This document shows positions 36,763-47,234 of a DNA stretch of 64,000 nucleotides, piece by piece. Numbering within the stretch: position 1 is the stretch's first letter; every line of letters starts with the position of its first letter. The stretch is from Pichia kudriavzevii (taxonomy: Eukaryota > Ascomycota > Pichiomycetes > Pichiales > Pichiaceae): assembly GCF_003054445.1 (NCBI RefSeq), contig NC_042507.1, positions 310,001 through 374,000 on the forward strand, read 5' to 3'. A program made the position numbers and the translations under genes. The notes beneath the pieces were generated by a model that ran no database searches, was not told the DNA's origin, and saw only the letters and a list, made by a program, of their open reading frames with translations.

Positions 36763-38295
36763 ATGAGTCAAGTTTATAGATCTACTCGTTCTGCTACTGA
36801 ACAAGAAATATCCTTTGAAGAGGCTATCATTACAGGATTAGCTAAAGATGGTGGCCTTTTCATCCCATCTGAAATCCCACAAATATCCAAGGATGCTCTC
36901 TCTGAGTGGGAGAACTTATCATTTCAGGAGTTAGCCTTCAACATTATGAGATTATACATCAAGGAGTCTGAAATTCCAAATGAAGATTTGAAAAAACTAG
37001 TTGAAAAGTCTTATTCTACTTTCAGATCAAATGATGTTACCCCATTAGTCAAGATTGATTCCAAGAATAATTTGCACTTATTGGAACTATTTCATGGTCC
37101 AACCTACGCTTTCAAGGATGTTGCGTTACAATTTGTTGGTAACTTGTTTGAGTACTTTTTACAGAGAAAGAATGCCAACAAGAAAGAAGGCGAGGAGAGA
37201 GATATCATTACTGTTGTTGGTGCAACATCAGGTGACACAGGTTCAGCTGCAATCTATGGTTTAAGAAATAAAAAGGATGTTAGTGTTTTTATCATGTACC
37301 CAACCGGTAGAGTTTCGCCTTTGCAAGAGGACCAGATGACTACAGTTACTGATGACAACATCCACACCTTCTCCGTTAAAGGTACCTTTGATGATTGCCA
37401 ATCTTTGGTGAAACAAGTTTTTGCGGACGAAGAATTCAACAGTAAGTATCATATCGGTGCTGTTAATTCTATCAACTGGGCAAGAATTTTGGCACAAATA
37501 ACGTATTATTTCCATGCTTATTTCAATTTGAAAAAACAAGTTGGTTCCGAAGACTTCCACGTTAAATTTGTTGTTCCATCTGGAAACTTTGGTGATATTC
37601 TTGCTGGCTTTTACGCAGAAGAGATGGGATTGCCTGTTGAAAAATTAGTTGTTGCTACCAATGAAAACAACATATTACATAGGTTTATTAACAGTGGTGT
37701 TTACGACAGAACACCAGCTAAGGTCACATATTCACCAGCCATGGACATTTCCATCTCCTCCAATTTTGAAAGGTTCTTATGGTATATGGTCAGGAAAACC
37801 GATGGTAAGAATGACGACATGAAAACCGGTTCCATAATGGCTAACTTTATGTCCTCATTGAACTCTCCAAAGGGTGAGTTTACGGTTTCTCCTGAAACCC
37901 TTGCCGTCACAAGAGAAATCCTAGCATCTGCCTCTGTTACAAACGAAGAAACTGTTGCAACTATTAGAGAAACCTACCAGAATACCTCCAATAAGTACAT
38001 TTTAGACCCACATTCTGCTGTTGGTATTCACACTTGCTTGAAAACAATGGAAACAAGTGAGGATAAACCAAACACTTATTACATTTCGTTATCTACTGCG
38101 CACCCGGCAAAGTTTTCTGAAGTTGTTAACTTAGCGTTGGGTGAATTTGAAGGATATTCTTTTGAAAAGGACGTTCTTCCAACTGAACTGAAACAACTGT
38201 CTTCTATGGAAAAGAAAATCAGGATCATTGAACAAGCAGACTTACAGACTGTCGAGGCTGCAATTGTTGAAGAACTTGCAAAAGAAAAGAAATAA
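36763..38295 (+). CDS. THR4: Threonine synthase
   Basis: A PLP enzyme that converts O-phosphohomoserine to threonine. The 510 residues (S. cerevisiae: 514) include the start MSQVYRSTRSATEQEISFEE, the PLP-binding K118 in GPTYAFKDVALQF, and the phosphate-binding GATSGDTGSAAIYGL. VVPSGNFGDILAGFYAEEMG follows. Codon usage is moderately biased toward preferred codons. It follows the tRNA gene on the same strand. Confidence 0.95.
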   Translation: MSQVYRSTRSATEQEISFEEAIITGLAKDGGLFIPSEIPQISKDALSEWENLSFQELAFNIMRLYIKESEIPNEDLKKLVEKSYSTFRSNDVTPLVKIDSKNNLHLLELFHGPTYAFKDVALQFVGNLFEYFLQRKNANKKEGEERDIITVVGATSGDTGSAAIYGLRNKKDVSVFIMYPTGRVSPLQEDQMTTVTDDNIHTFSVKGTFDDCQSLVKQVFADEEFNSKYHIGAVNSINWARILAQITYYFHAYFNLKKQVGSEDFHVKFVVPSGNFGDILAGFYAEEMGLPVEKLVVATNENNILHRFINSGVYDRTPAKVTYSPAMDISISSNFERFLWYMVRKTDGKNDDMKTGSIMANFMSSLNSPKGEFTVSPETLAVTREILASASVTNEETVATIRETYQNTSNKYILDPHSAVGIHTCLKTMETSEDKPNTYYISLSTAHPAKFSEVVNLALGEFEGYSFEKDVLPTELKQLSSMEKKIRIIEQADLQTVEAAIVEELAKEKK

Positions 38296-38564
38296 ATACA
38301 GAAACAGCATCCGGTAACTCTCTTTAATCTTCTATAAAAAAACTCCCACCTATATATCATCATTAAACTGAACAATGCACTTGAATCTCTCTTGGATAGG
38401 AAATTTTTGCGCGCGCAAGCATGTGTCCCTGTAACGAAACTTGTGAATTTTCTTCACATGTTCACGACCAGGGAGAATTCCATTTAATGATTACGTTAAG
38501 TAAGTGTATATCTCCCTTAACGTGGGTTCTTCAAATAAAATCAAGTTTCAATCAAGACCAGGCA

Positions 38565-38660
38565 ATGCAACGCGTGAAGAAGTTACCTACAGGAAAGCCA
38601 GACAGTTCTACTGCAGGTAGGATCCAGGCTCATGCGCAGCAACAACAACAGCAACAACAA

Positions 38661-38692
<32 letters not shown>

Positions 38693-40118
38693 ACAACAAC
38701 AGCAACAACCATCGACAACAGCAAAGTCCAACCAACCGATTCAACTAAAGCCTACCGACCAATCTATACCACCATGTCTAAAGGAGCATTTCCCAGAGAA
38801 AGTAGAACTATATGAACAATTACAAAATCGGGAAAGATTGCTTGATATAATGATCAACAGAAAACTACTCGACTTACAAGACCATCAACAACGTATTACG
38901 ACAAACGAATTATCGGGCGAATCCAATGAGGAGACACTACGGATTTTCATTTACAATACATCTGAGAACCAGCCATGGCAGAGAGATGCAAACCAACAAG
39001 ATGTTCCTAGCGAAGTACATCCAGATCCTTCTTGGACTTTGAGAATTGAGGGACGATTGTTGAATGACAAAACTCCACTAACCGATTCTAAGAGACATAA
39101 GATGTCTTGGTTTTTATCAGGTTTGAGTGTTGAGCTGAAACCTGCTGATGGCGATGAATCCAGGCCCCTAGTTTTGAAGGGAGTCAATGCGCCAGGTTTG
39201 AATGGCAGCTCAGACACCTTAATTGAGTGGCATGATGATATCAAATTACCAGAGGCTGAACGTGTGTCCAAGCAGTTTGATGGTATGGACATCAGACGAG
39301 GCGGATCGAGCATTCCAGGCAGTACTGACGATCTAGACCGGGAAATTGTTGCCAATATTGTCATTCAACCCAAACAATATCCAATCAAGTTGATGGTTAA
39401 TGATAAGTCGTTGATGGAACTAGTTGGGGCAAGGGAAATCACACAAGCAGAATGCATCAAGAGAATTTTTTACTATGCTAAGGTAAACCAACTTTTTGAT
39501 GTTCAAACCGTGGAATCTGATTCTAAAGACCTGACAAACAAGTCAAGCAAGAAAATTGTAACTATAAAATCAGATGAACTTTTAATGAAAATTTTTGGTT
39601 TACCAATTATGACCATGCCTCAAATCATGGAAATAGTGGGAAATAAACTGTTGAAACCAGTTGAACCCGTTAGAATTAACTATCGTATCAATACCTTGAA
39701 GAGTACAACTTTGGGTGAAGTTGTCGTTGATATTAAGGTCAACAGGGCCATGCTTGGAAAGAAGAAGGTGAACCAGGATCTTGAAGATATCAACCGCCTA
39801 ATAACCGAAGATGTCCTGAACAAGCAGAGCCTTGCAGAGTTGATAAAGTTGGATGAAAACTTGAAACTCAACATTCAAATATTGAACTACTCCAAAATGA
39901 AGTATGACTTTTACAAGAAGTTCAGTGAGAACCCAGCCGAATTTCTCAAGCAAGTACTACAAAAGAATGAAGAGTACCTAAAGATTTTGAGCAGTGATTC
40001 AATGTCCTTTGGTAAGGATGGCCTTGTTAGCGAGGAGCTGGTGAGAAAGTCTGACTTTTACACAGACGACTTCTTGAAGCAACACATCAATCTTTTGCTC
40101 AATTCCGGTAGAATATAG
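38565..40118 (+). CDS. SNF12: SWI/SNF or RSC subunit of the BAF60 family (Snf12/Rsc6)
   Basis: The 517-residue protein has LRIFIYNTSENQPWQ, PSWTLRIEGRLLND, SWFLSGLSVEL and LIEWHDD, the conserved core of Snf12/Rsc6/BAF60, followed by a divergent SWIB-like domain and a helical C-terminus. A tract of 24 glutamines begins at residue 25. The start at 38565 (MQRVKKLPTGKPD) is chosen because the 48 codons above it, from an ATG at 38421, look non-coding. The Q tract and length (S. cerevisiae Snf12: 566) favour SNF12, but RSC6 cannot be excluded. Confidence 0.8.
38637..38708 (+). repeat. CAG/CAA repeat encoding 24 glutamines
   Basis: Twenty-four pure Gln codons in a higher-order 12-base pattern, CAG CAA CAA CAA, repeated about five times and interrupted once by a doubled CAG. 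Confidence 0.9.
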
Positions 40119-40766
40119 ATGGTGCTTAAAGTAGTGGTTCTGTTTCTCTTCATTTTTTCTTCTTTCCACTTCCCCTTTGTATTCGTCCTCTATATATCTT
40201 TATACGTCTTGTATTTTTAATTCAGTGTCTATTACACGCTGCGGCTTTGTGGCAAGGTGGTGCTAGTCAACCCATACACAATTTCCCCATTTGGGGTAGT
40301 TTGCACCTATAATATTGACAGGGCCATTTTCTTTTTATGGGTGTCTCTTGTTTCGGGTATAGGTTGGAAAACAAGTTGTTAGCAAGACAACTTCTAAAGT
40401 CGCATTTTACATATATTTTTCAAAAAATGGCAAATGAAATTACCTCTAGAGTACAAATATGGTATAGCTCACTATAATCGGCATTGTGTATCCCAGATAG
40501 AGAGCCCCCTTCCCTTTCAAGACGTCTGGCAAAACACGATCTTGGCATGCAAAGCGCCAAAACCACGTTCAGTGCAATATGCACTATGTACCTGCAAGTT
40601 TCGCAGAGCCGAGCAATAAAACTTTTAGCACCAAGGAGGAGAACAAGCCAGTCTAGTGAAAATAAAGCTAATTGCGCTGTGTATTGCGCCTAGATGGTGG
40701 GAATACACATACAAGAGGGTGTCCGAAGAGCAAAGCCAGCCCCCGAAAAGCTTCTTTGTTGTGGAA
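40119..40766. other. Convergent 3' spacer of about 650 bases
   Basis: This lies between SNF12 (plus) and the small GSKIP-like gene (minus), both ending toward it. Short open frames near 40434-40693 have no family content. I see no RNA gene with clear boxes. Confidence 0.4.
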
Positions 40767-41060
40767 TTAAGCTTTCGGGTCTAGTAATAGTGCATTTAGT
40801 GTCTCGCACCATTTCCTACGGAATTGGGGGCTACGATGCATCGCCAAAGACTCAAAAGTAGGGTACCTCTTCAAACTGGGATCCTCTAGTACATACCACC
40901 CGTCCTCACCAACAAGGACGTGTTCCACTGGTCCTTCGATCCATGTTATTTCCAGTTGTTCGAAATTGAGCAACTCGATTCCAAGTAGCAGAGGTTTCAA
41001 ATGGGCAAGAGTTGTGTAGTTTTCGTGGATCGCCATGTACTCTTTTGTTTCAAATCCCAT
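40767..41060 (-). CDS. Small GSKIP-domain-like protein
   Basis: A 97-residue protein with a beta-rich middle (LEITWIEGPVEHVLVGEDGW) and the helix YPTFESLAMHRSPQFRRKW followed by ETLNALL. The latter fits the GSKIP/DUF727 pattern in which a SLL-x-x-x-SPxYR helix closes a small fold; that domain also occurs in Clu1 and in stand-alone proteins that bind glycogen synthase kinase 3 in animals. The match is by pattern only. The frame uses an ATG at 41060 and is convergent with SNF12. Confidence 0.5.
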   Translation of the reverse strand: MGFETKEYMAIHENYTTLAHLKPLLLGIELLNFEQLEITWIEGPVEHVLVGEDGWYVLEDPSLKRYPTFESLAMHRSPQFRRKWCETLNALLLDPKA

Positions 41061-41396
41061 GGTGGAGTGTTTCTTTCAATGACCTTTATGGAGCGTAACA
41101 CAAAGATATGTCAAGACTAGGTACGTGGTCTTGGACAAAATAAATAGTGGTATATAAATTTCGTACACTAATCATTGATTTGCTGAATCATCTACGTAGG
41201 ACGAGGAATATCATAATGCAGGTTGCGGTAAGTGAGAACAAAAAAAAGTGAGATTTTATTTTCTGAAATATATATACATAAATATATATTTTTTTTAACC
41301 AAATTTTTTTTTTTTTTTTCACTATTTCAAGTTCCTTAGTTTGACCCGTAAAGTAGTGTCCTCTTCTTTAAGGTTAACAAAGAGCAAACATTCGAT

Positions 41397-41975
41397 ATGG
41401 CAAGAAAGGGTGGTGTATCGAAGAACTCACGTGCTGCGCGTCGTGGCGATGCTGATCCATTTACAAGCTCGGAGGCCAAAGAACTAGCGGCAATACCGAG
41501 ATTGGAGAACACTGATACGGTTTCTTCAATTATTCGTTCTTCTTTATCAAAGAACCAAAGGCTACTTAACGATAAAGTGAACCGTCTCAGTAAGAACGAA
41601 AACAAATTGAAGCCCGGAGATCACATTATCACTACACACGCAAACAAGAAAAGACAACACATGGTTTCTAAAACCGTTCGTAGTAAACAATCAAAATTCC
41701 TCAATATTGATGGGAGGTTGAGCAAAAAAATTGAAAATGCTTTGAACAGAAAGAAGAAAATCGCAAACTTGAGGAAAGCGGGATGGGAACAAATCAATGA
41801 AGTTGCCAAAAAATCGCTTGAAGATGACATTGTCAGCAAAATCAATAGTGAAAAGCAAACTAACCAAGACTTGGAAGATCAACTCTTGGATGAAATGAGA
41901 GATGATGATGAGATCGTACAAGAAATTGTGAAGAAACAACAAAACCCGTTTGCCTTGTTACCGGAAGAAGAGTAA
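41397..41975 (+). CDS. ECM1: Pre-60S export factor Ecm1
   Basis: The 192-residue protein matches Ecm1 in order: KGGVSKNSRAARRGDADPF at the N-terminus, IPRLENTDTVSSIIRSSLSK, the central RKAGWEQINEVAKK, and the ending FALLPEEE. Ecm1 shuttles with pre-60S ribosomes and aids their nuclear export. It is basic and lysine-rich, as in the family. A possible upstream mini-exon (ATG at 41216 followed by GTAAGT at 41228) is noted under findings; the ATG at 41397 by itself gives a complete protein. Confidence 0.88.
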   Translation: MARKGGVSKNSRAARRGDADPFTSSEAKELAAIPRLENTDTVSSIIRSSLSKNQRLLNDKVNRLSKNENKLKPGDHIITTHANKKRQHMVSKTVRSKQSKFLNIDGRLSKKIENALNRKKKIANLRKAGWEQINEVAKKSLEDDIVSKINSEKQTNQDLEDQLLDEMRDDDEIVQEIVKKQQNPFALLPEEE

Positions 41976-42048
41976 ATTTGCCATTGTTCATTGTTTGTGT
42001 ACGCTACTGTATAGAGTTTCAATGTATATTTGATTAGTTCTAATTGGG

Positions 42049-44832
42049 TTATCCGGAGATTTTTAGCTTCTTTTGGAAAGATTCCTCAATAGAGTTTAGA
42101 GCATCTTCAGCAAAGCCACTGACCAACAAGTCTGTATCCTTCTCGGCGATGAATTCGAGAAGAATCTGTATCTTCTCCCCATAATTTTCGAGAATTCCAA
42201 GACCCTTTTCATTACGAACAATATCATTCACAATAACAACAGCTGCTCTCTTCAGTTCCACACTATCCTCAAACGTAATGATACCATGTATCAAGTCAAC
42301 GATATCGCTAACATAGGGAACAATATCGTAACCACATTCAGAACAGCTGATTCCTAGAATGGATAACGCCGACATTTTCATCCTCACATCCTTATTGTCT
42401 TTGTATCTTTGTTGTAATTTAGAATCAGATCTTGCTATATTGATACACATTGTAATGATTTCTTTCACCTGATCCTGTTTCAACACTTTACCATTCAGTT
42501 TGACAAACTTGGTTATCACTTCACCAAGTCTTAGTTTCTCATCAATAGATTTGGGTGAGTGGGAATATTGATCGACTAGAACACCAAGAAACGATTTGTC
42601 ATATGAGATAATGGATACCAAGCATTTTATACTGTTGAGATACACATAGGGTTCTGGATCCTTTAGTTGCGCTATAAGTAAATTAACGGTATACTTGACG
42701 GAAACATTGCTATTACCTTCGCCTGTTTTTCCAGAAAGGGCATGTTCTGTTAAGTTATTCAATGCATATACTCTGATCGAAGGGCTCGTATCATTGATCT
42801 GTTTCAATATTGTTTCGATGTTGAACGCATCTATCTTTGGTTTTAGCACCAAGTTGTGTGTGTCTATCTCAACAATCCTATCCGTGAAGGGTTTTATTGT
42901 TGTAGGTATTGATGCATTGTTTTGTTTGAGAAGTGTCTGTAGTCTTTCTAATTGGTTTTTTTCATCGTCCCTAGAAGGCCTCAACTCTGAGATGATTTCC
43001 AAAACAGGAACCAGTGCAATTACATTTTCTGAATCTTGAATGATTGCCTCCTCTCCATCTTCATCATCAGAGTCGTTTTCTTCATCAATTACTCTTAATT
43101 CTGCATCTGGTTCTGATTTTTTAGAATTGAAAAATTGGGTGAGGTATGTATTCGTGAAGAACAAAACCGCAATAGGAGTATCTTCAATTTCTATCCGGAA
43201 AGTTTCAAGGAGAGATTGGATCAGTTTCAAATCAATAACTCTTTGTATTGGTAGATCAAGGTTTGAGGCAAATGATTTCGAAGTGAAAGTATCAAGAACA
43301 ATGATTAGTACGGTATTTAATAATTCCGAATCACTGTCGTTTAGTTTTGTAGCGAGTTCCACAAAACTGTCAACATAGAAATCAATTTCATCAAAGAGTT
43401 TTAAAAACTTGTTATCTTTGTTCGTATAAACTTCATTAGTATTACATTTAATGTACGTCAAATTATTATCTTCAGTACCAAAAACCCATTTGTCTTGGAA
43501 ATTTATCAAGTTTGAAATTATCAGTTTCACGAAATGTTTCGTATCACCTAGAATAATAATGTTTTTTATTAAGTTCACTACGATTCCATAGTCTTTTCCC
43601 TTCTCTTTTTGAAAATTTGCATAATACCACAGTTTCAACAACACGGGCTCAAATAATTCATTGATGATTTCTTGATTGTTTCTATTAAGAGATCTTGAGA
43701 TTGATAGACACACATTGAATGCATTGTTCAAGTCCACACCACATACTAGTACAATATCATCAGATTCTTTTTTGGGCTCAGGATTGAAAGTTTTCCAAAT
43801 TTCTTTGAATAAAAAGTCGATGATCACGGCTTTGTTCTTCAGATATATGTCATTTATTATTTCAACTAGAATCGTATTCATCAGCGGTCTATTAACCAAA
43901 ATAAGCAGTTTGTATATTTGTGTAAAGATATTTTGGAAGTACTCAACTGCTGACATGCCTGTGGGCTTGGACGATATTATCACTTGCACAACATAATTGA
44001 TTTTTGTTATATCAATGTCTTCGTCTTCTCTCAAACCCATGACCAAGTCAATTAAAGATTCCATTCCGTTGGGCTTTAAAATTTGTTTTGTCAACAAAGA
44101 CAACACAAAATTGGCATATTTGGGATTTTGTTTTGAATTTCTATACAGCAAAGAGTAAAAAGATAATAGCTGATAAGTAGAACTTTTCGACTCTAACTTA
44201 TCAAGATATTGACGGTACTCGTCGGATGAGAAGAAAAAGAGTACGGCAATTGACAATGTGTCAGTAAACCCAGTTCCCACAAGTATTAGGTCTTTTAAAT
44301 CACTATCAGATTCAAATATTTGAGTCATTTTGCAAAGTATATCTTTCAATATGGGAGCCCCAGCCTTAAAATCAATTCTCTCAAATGCTGTTTGTATCTT
44401 GAAGTTTTTAAGCTTTCTTTGATCTAATGGAATTAAATACCCTTGAGGAACAACCGAATAAATACCGTGAATAATGAGAATATTAGTTAGTTCACCAACT
44501 ATTCTTATATCATATAAGGGAATAGATATCATAGAGGACTCTTTATTTTTCATAGAAAGTTTATTGATCTCAGAGAGAGAGTCCAATATTTGGCCAATGA
44601 CGTATCTCCTTTTGTAAATTCGATCAGTTTCCGTTTTATCACCGCCAAAGTTATTGTATAGAAAACCGACTACATCTTTTTGTAATTGAAAGCCGTCTAT
44701 CTTGTTTGAAATTTGGTCAAAAAGTTTACCTAGTGGCGTTGTTCTCGATCTACCTTTAATTGTTTCCCCTTTCTTAAATTTCTCCAACTCTTTCTTCAGT
44801 TGTTTTAACTTTTCCTCATCAACAGTCGACAT
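42049..44832 (-). CDS. RTP1: Rtp1/TANGO6-family RNA polymerase II import factor
   Basis: A 927-residue HEAT-repeat-like protein. The C-terminal third carries the Rtp1 conserved regions: DPEPYVYLNSIKCLVSIISY, VRMKMSALSILGISCSECGY and VELKRAAVVIVNDIVRN. S. cerevisiae Rtp1 helps assemble and import RNA polymerase II. An acidic insert (DEENDSDDEDGEEA) sits near residues 600-615. The first ATG in the frame is at 44832 (MSTVDEEKLKQL); five codons above it come from a non-ATG start. Confidence 0.8.
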   Translation of the reverse strand: MSTVDEEKLKQLKKELEKFKKGETIKGRSRTTPLGKLFDQISNKIDGFQLQKDVVGFLYNNFGGDKTETDRIYKRRYVIGQILDSLSEINKLSMKNKESSMISIPLYDIRIVGELTNILIIHGIYSVVPQGYLIPLDQRKLKNFKIQTAFERIDFKAGAPILKDILCKMTQIFESDSDLKDLILVGTGFTDTLSIAVLFFFSSDEYRQYLDKLESKSSTYQLLSFYSLLYRNSKQNPKYANFVLSLLTKQILKPNGMESLIDLVMGLREDEDIDITKINYVVQVIISSKPTGMSAVEYFQNIFTQIYKLLILVNRPLMNTILVEIINDIYLKNKAVIIDFLFKEIWKTFNPEPKKESDDIVLVCGVDLNNAFNVCLSISRSLNRNNQEIINELFEPVLLKLWYYANFQKEKGKDYGIVVNLIKNIIILGDTKHFVKLIISNLINFQDKWVFGTEDNNLTYIKCNTNEVYTNKDNKFLKLFDEIDFYVDSFVELATKLNDSDSELLNTVLIIVLDTFTSKSFASNLDLPIQRVIDLKLIQSLLETFRIEIEDTPIAVLFFTNTYLTQFFNSKKSEPDAELRVIDEENDSDDEDGEEAIIQDSENVIALVPVLEIISELRPSRDDEKNQLERLQTLLKQNNASIPTTIKPFTDRIVEIDTHNLVLKPKIDAFNIETILKQINDTSPSIRVYALNNLTEHALSGKTGEGNSNVSVKYTVNLLIAQLKDPEPYVYLNSIKCLVSIISYDKSFLGVLVDQYSHSPKSIDEKLRLGEVITKFVKLNGKVLKQDQVKEIITMCINIARSDSKLQQRYKDNKDVRMKMSALSILGISCSECGYDIVPYVSDIVDLIHGIITFEDSVELKRAAVVIVNDIVRNEKGLGILENYGEKIQILLEFIAEKDTDLLVSGFAEDALNSIEESFQKKLKISG

Positions 44833-45050
44833 TTTACAGATATGCAAGCAACTTACAAGTTGATGGTGTCAAAAATCGTCAATTTCTAGATAACTTTGGC
44901 ATTTGAAATATTTTTTTAATCACCTAGGCTGAACATGATTCTCATGAATTTTTTTTATTTAAAACTTTTTTTTTCACATCAGTAATTTTCTTTTCTTTCT
45001 AAGAACGGTTCAAAAGATAAGTAGCAACATATTGCTAAAAGCTAGAAACA

Positions 45051-45659
45051 ATGGGTAAACTAACCAGTCTTACACAAGAAGAAATGGATAATGTGATTTA
45101 TGATGCAAGATTTGGCGATCTGGAATCACTTACTGAAATCTTCACGAAAGAAGTCGAACCATCTGTTATCAAGACTATAAAAGATGAATATTCTTTATCA
45201 ACCCCATTTCACATGGCTGCTGCGAATGGCCACATAGAGGTATTGAAGTTCTTGCTATCTCTCATTCCAGATGAAGATGAAAGAAAAAATATTTTGAACC
45301 TGAAGAATGATAGTGGAAACACAGCTTTACATTGGGCTGCATACAACGGCCATCTCGAAATAGTTCAAATGTTATGCGACAGTGGTTCTGATCCATTTAT
45401 AAGGAACAACTACAACCATGATGTCTTTTTCGAGGCATCTAACAATGAACAGGAAGAAGTTGACGATTACTTACTACAGAAGTATGGTAATATTGTTGAA
45501 AAGGGTATTGACGAAGATGATACAAATGGAAACCATGAGGCTGTCGAGGAAAAAGACCAAATTAAGTTCAGTGAAGGTACAGAAATCAGTAAAGTTACCG
45601 AGGAGGACAAGAAAGCTGTTGCACAAATGACTGAACAAACCCAGAAACTTTCGGTGTAA
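45051..45659 (+). CDS. YAR1: Ankyrin-repeat chaperone Yar1
   Basis: Yar1 is the dedicated chaperone of ribosomal protein Rps3. The 202 residues match the S. cerevisiae length (200). The N-terminus TQEEMDNVIYDARFGDLESL starts a partial repeat, followed by two clear ankyrin repeats (STPFHMAAANGHIEVLKFLL and GNTALHWAAYNGHLEIVQML) and an acidic, Lys/Glu-rich tail. It is divergent from RTP1. Confidence 0.9.
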   Translation: MGKLTSLTQEEMDNVIYDARFGDLESLTEIFTKEVEPSVIKTIKDEYSLSTPFHMAAANGHIEVLKFLLSLIPDEDERKNILNLKNDSGNTALHWAAYNGHLEIVQMLCDSGSDPFIRNNYNHDVFFEASNNEQEEVDDYLLQKYGNIVEKGIDEDDTNGNHEAVEEKDQIKFSEGTEISKVTEEDKKAVAQMTEQTQKLSV

Positions 45660-46355
45660 GGAATATATATACGATAAGCAACCATCGAAAGACTTGCCTT
45701 TCCATTGGATTAGATCATACAGTAATGACTATATCAGTATACCTCTAATTGATAGAATAAGCAACCTACATCTGCTTATTAAAGACGACTTCAGATAATT
45801 AAGTAATAATATGAGCCAATTTTGTAGCAGGACATCGTTTATACATGCGAGTACTTATGTTACATTAATAAAGATATCTAAACGTATAGCCTCTCTAAAA
45901 CTTGTCTTTTGTTTTCAGACTAGCGTCTAATTTGACGTGTAGTTTCTACTATAAATAAGAATGTCCACATTTAACACGAAAAAAAAAGAGAGCTTCAACG
46001 AAAAAGTAAAGACAGTTACATGCAGTGTTTGTTAACTGTACCCCCCCACAATTGTTACTTATATCATATATGAAAAGTAAAATCCTCTTCTAATATATGG
46101 CAACATTCAAGTGCTAAGGGCCTGTAATCTAATTTCTACTATAAAATCCATGATGCTAATCTCTCATAATCCGTGAGTTGACGACGCGCCGCTGATATAT
46201 TATTCTAGTTTTTTCAACTTCCCTGGAAAAATCACTCGCTTTTGAAAATTTTCTTGCTGAAATATGAGAGATGTGAAAGATGAAAAGGAGAGTGTGATTT
46301 ATGAACATTGAGCATCTAAGAAGCTGTAAGTTTCCGATACACATATTCACCACCA
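45660..46355. other. 700-base spacer upstream of SUI3
   Basis: AT-rich sequence with a C7 tract at 46040-46046. An RRPE-like TGAAAATTTT lies at 46242-46251, about 105 bases before the SUI3 ATG; that element is typical of translation and ribosome-biogenesis genes. No gene is visible. Confidence 0.35.
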
Positions 46356-47174
46356 ATGTCTGCAGAGGAACTTGGATTTGATCCAACGCTATTGAAGAAA
46401 AAGAAGAAGTCGAAGGCTGCGGCACCAACTGAAGTTGAAGGTGCATCTGCTGCTGCTGAAGATGACCTTTTTGCAGGTTTAAAGAAAAAGAAGAAGAAGA
46501 GCAAGGATAAGGAAGCAACTGAGTCCACGAATGCCGAAGACGACCTAACAGAAAGCTTTGAAGGATTGAAGCTGAAAAAGAAGAAGAAGAAGAAGTCTAC
46601 CAAGGATGCAGAAATTGATGATTTTGAAAAACAACTAGCAGAGGCTGGTATTGATGAATCTGAAACTAACGAAGCTACGACTACCAAGACAGATCTGATC
46701 CCATACTCACAGTTATTAGACAGATTCTATGATATCTTGAAAGTAAACAACCCAGAATTAGCGGGTGGCCAACAGCAAAGACTAAAGATTCCTCCACCTG
46801 AGGTTTTAAGAGATGGTAGTAAGAAGACCATATTTGCCAATGTTCAACAAATTGCTCAAGTATTACAAAGAAATCCTTCCCATTTGATTCAATATCTTTT
46901 TGCGGAATTAGGTACTTCTGGTTCTATTGATGGTGAGCAAAGGTTAATTGTTAAGGGTAGATTCCAAGCCAAGAATATTGAAGGTGTTTTGAGAAGATAC
47001 ATTCAAGAATATGTTATTTGTAGGACTTGTAAGTCTATGAACACTGAGTTGAAGAGAGAAGCTGCAAACAGATTGCACTTCATTGTTTGTAAAGCTTGTG
47101 GTTCTACTAAGTCTGTTACATCTATTAGAACTGGTTTCACAGCTAATGTTGGTGCTATGAAAAAGAAGAAATGA
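46356..47174 (+). CDS. SUI3: Translation initiation factor eIF2 beta
   Basis: The beta subunit of eIF2, which carries initiator tRNA to the ribosome. The 272 residues (S. cerevisiae: 285) include three lysine runs in the N-terminal half that bind eIF5 and eIF2B epsilon. A conserved core follows (PHLIQYLFAELGTSGS read here as PSHLIQYLFAELGTSGS, then VKGRFQAKNIEGVLRRYI), with a C-terminal zinc finger CRTC...CKAC. The lysine runs are encoded by AAG/AAA repeats. Codon bias rises through the C-terminal half. Confidence 0.95.
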   Translation: MSAEELGFDPTLLKKKKKSKAAAPTEVEGASAAAEDDLFAGLKKKKKKSKDKEATESTNAEDDLTESFEGLKLKKKKKKKSTKDAEIDDFEKQLAEAGIDESETNEATTTKTDLIPYSQLLDRFYDILKVNNPELAGGQQQRLKIPPPEVLRDGSKKTIFANVQQIAQVLQRNPSHLIQYLFAELGTSGSIDGEQRLIVKGRFQAKNIEGVLRRYIQEYVICRTCKSMNTELKREAANRLHFIVCKACGSTKSVTSIRTGFTANVGAMKKKK

Positions 47175-47234
47175 TTTGTTCAGCCCAAGCCAAAAAATAA
47201 CCCTTGTATTTTGTATATTCTAACTATATAATGC

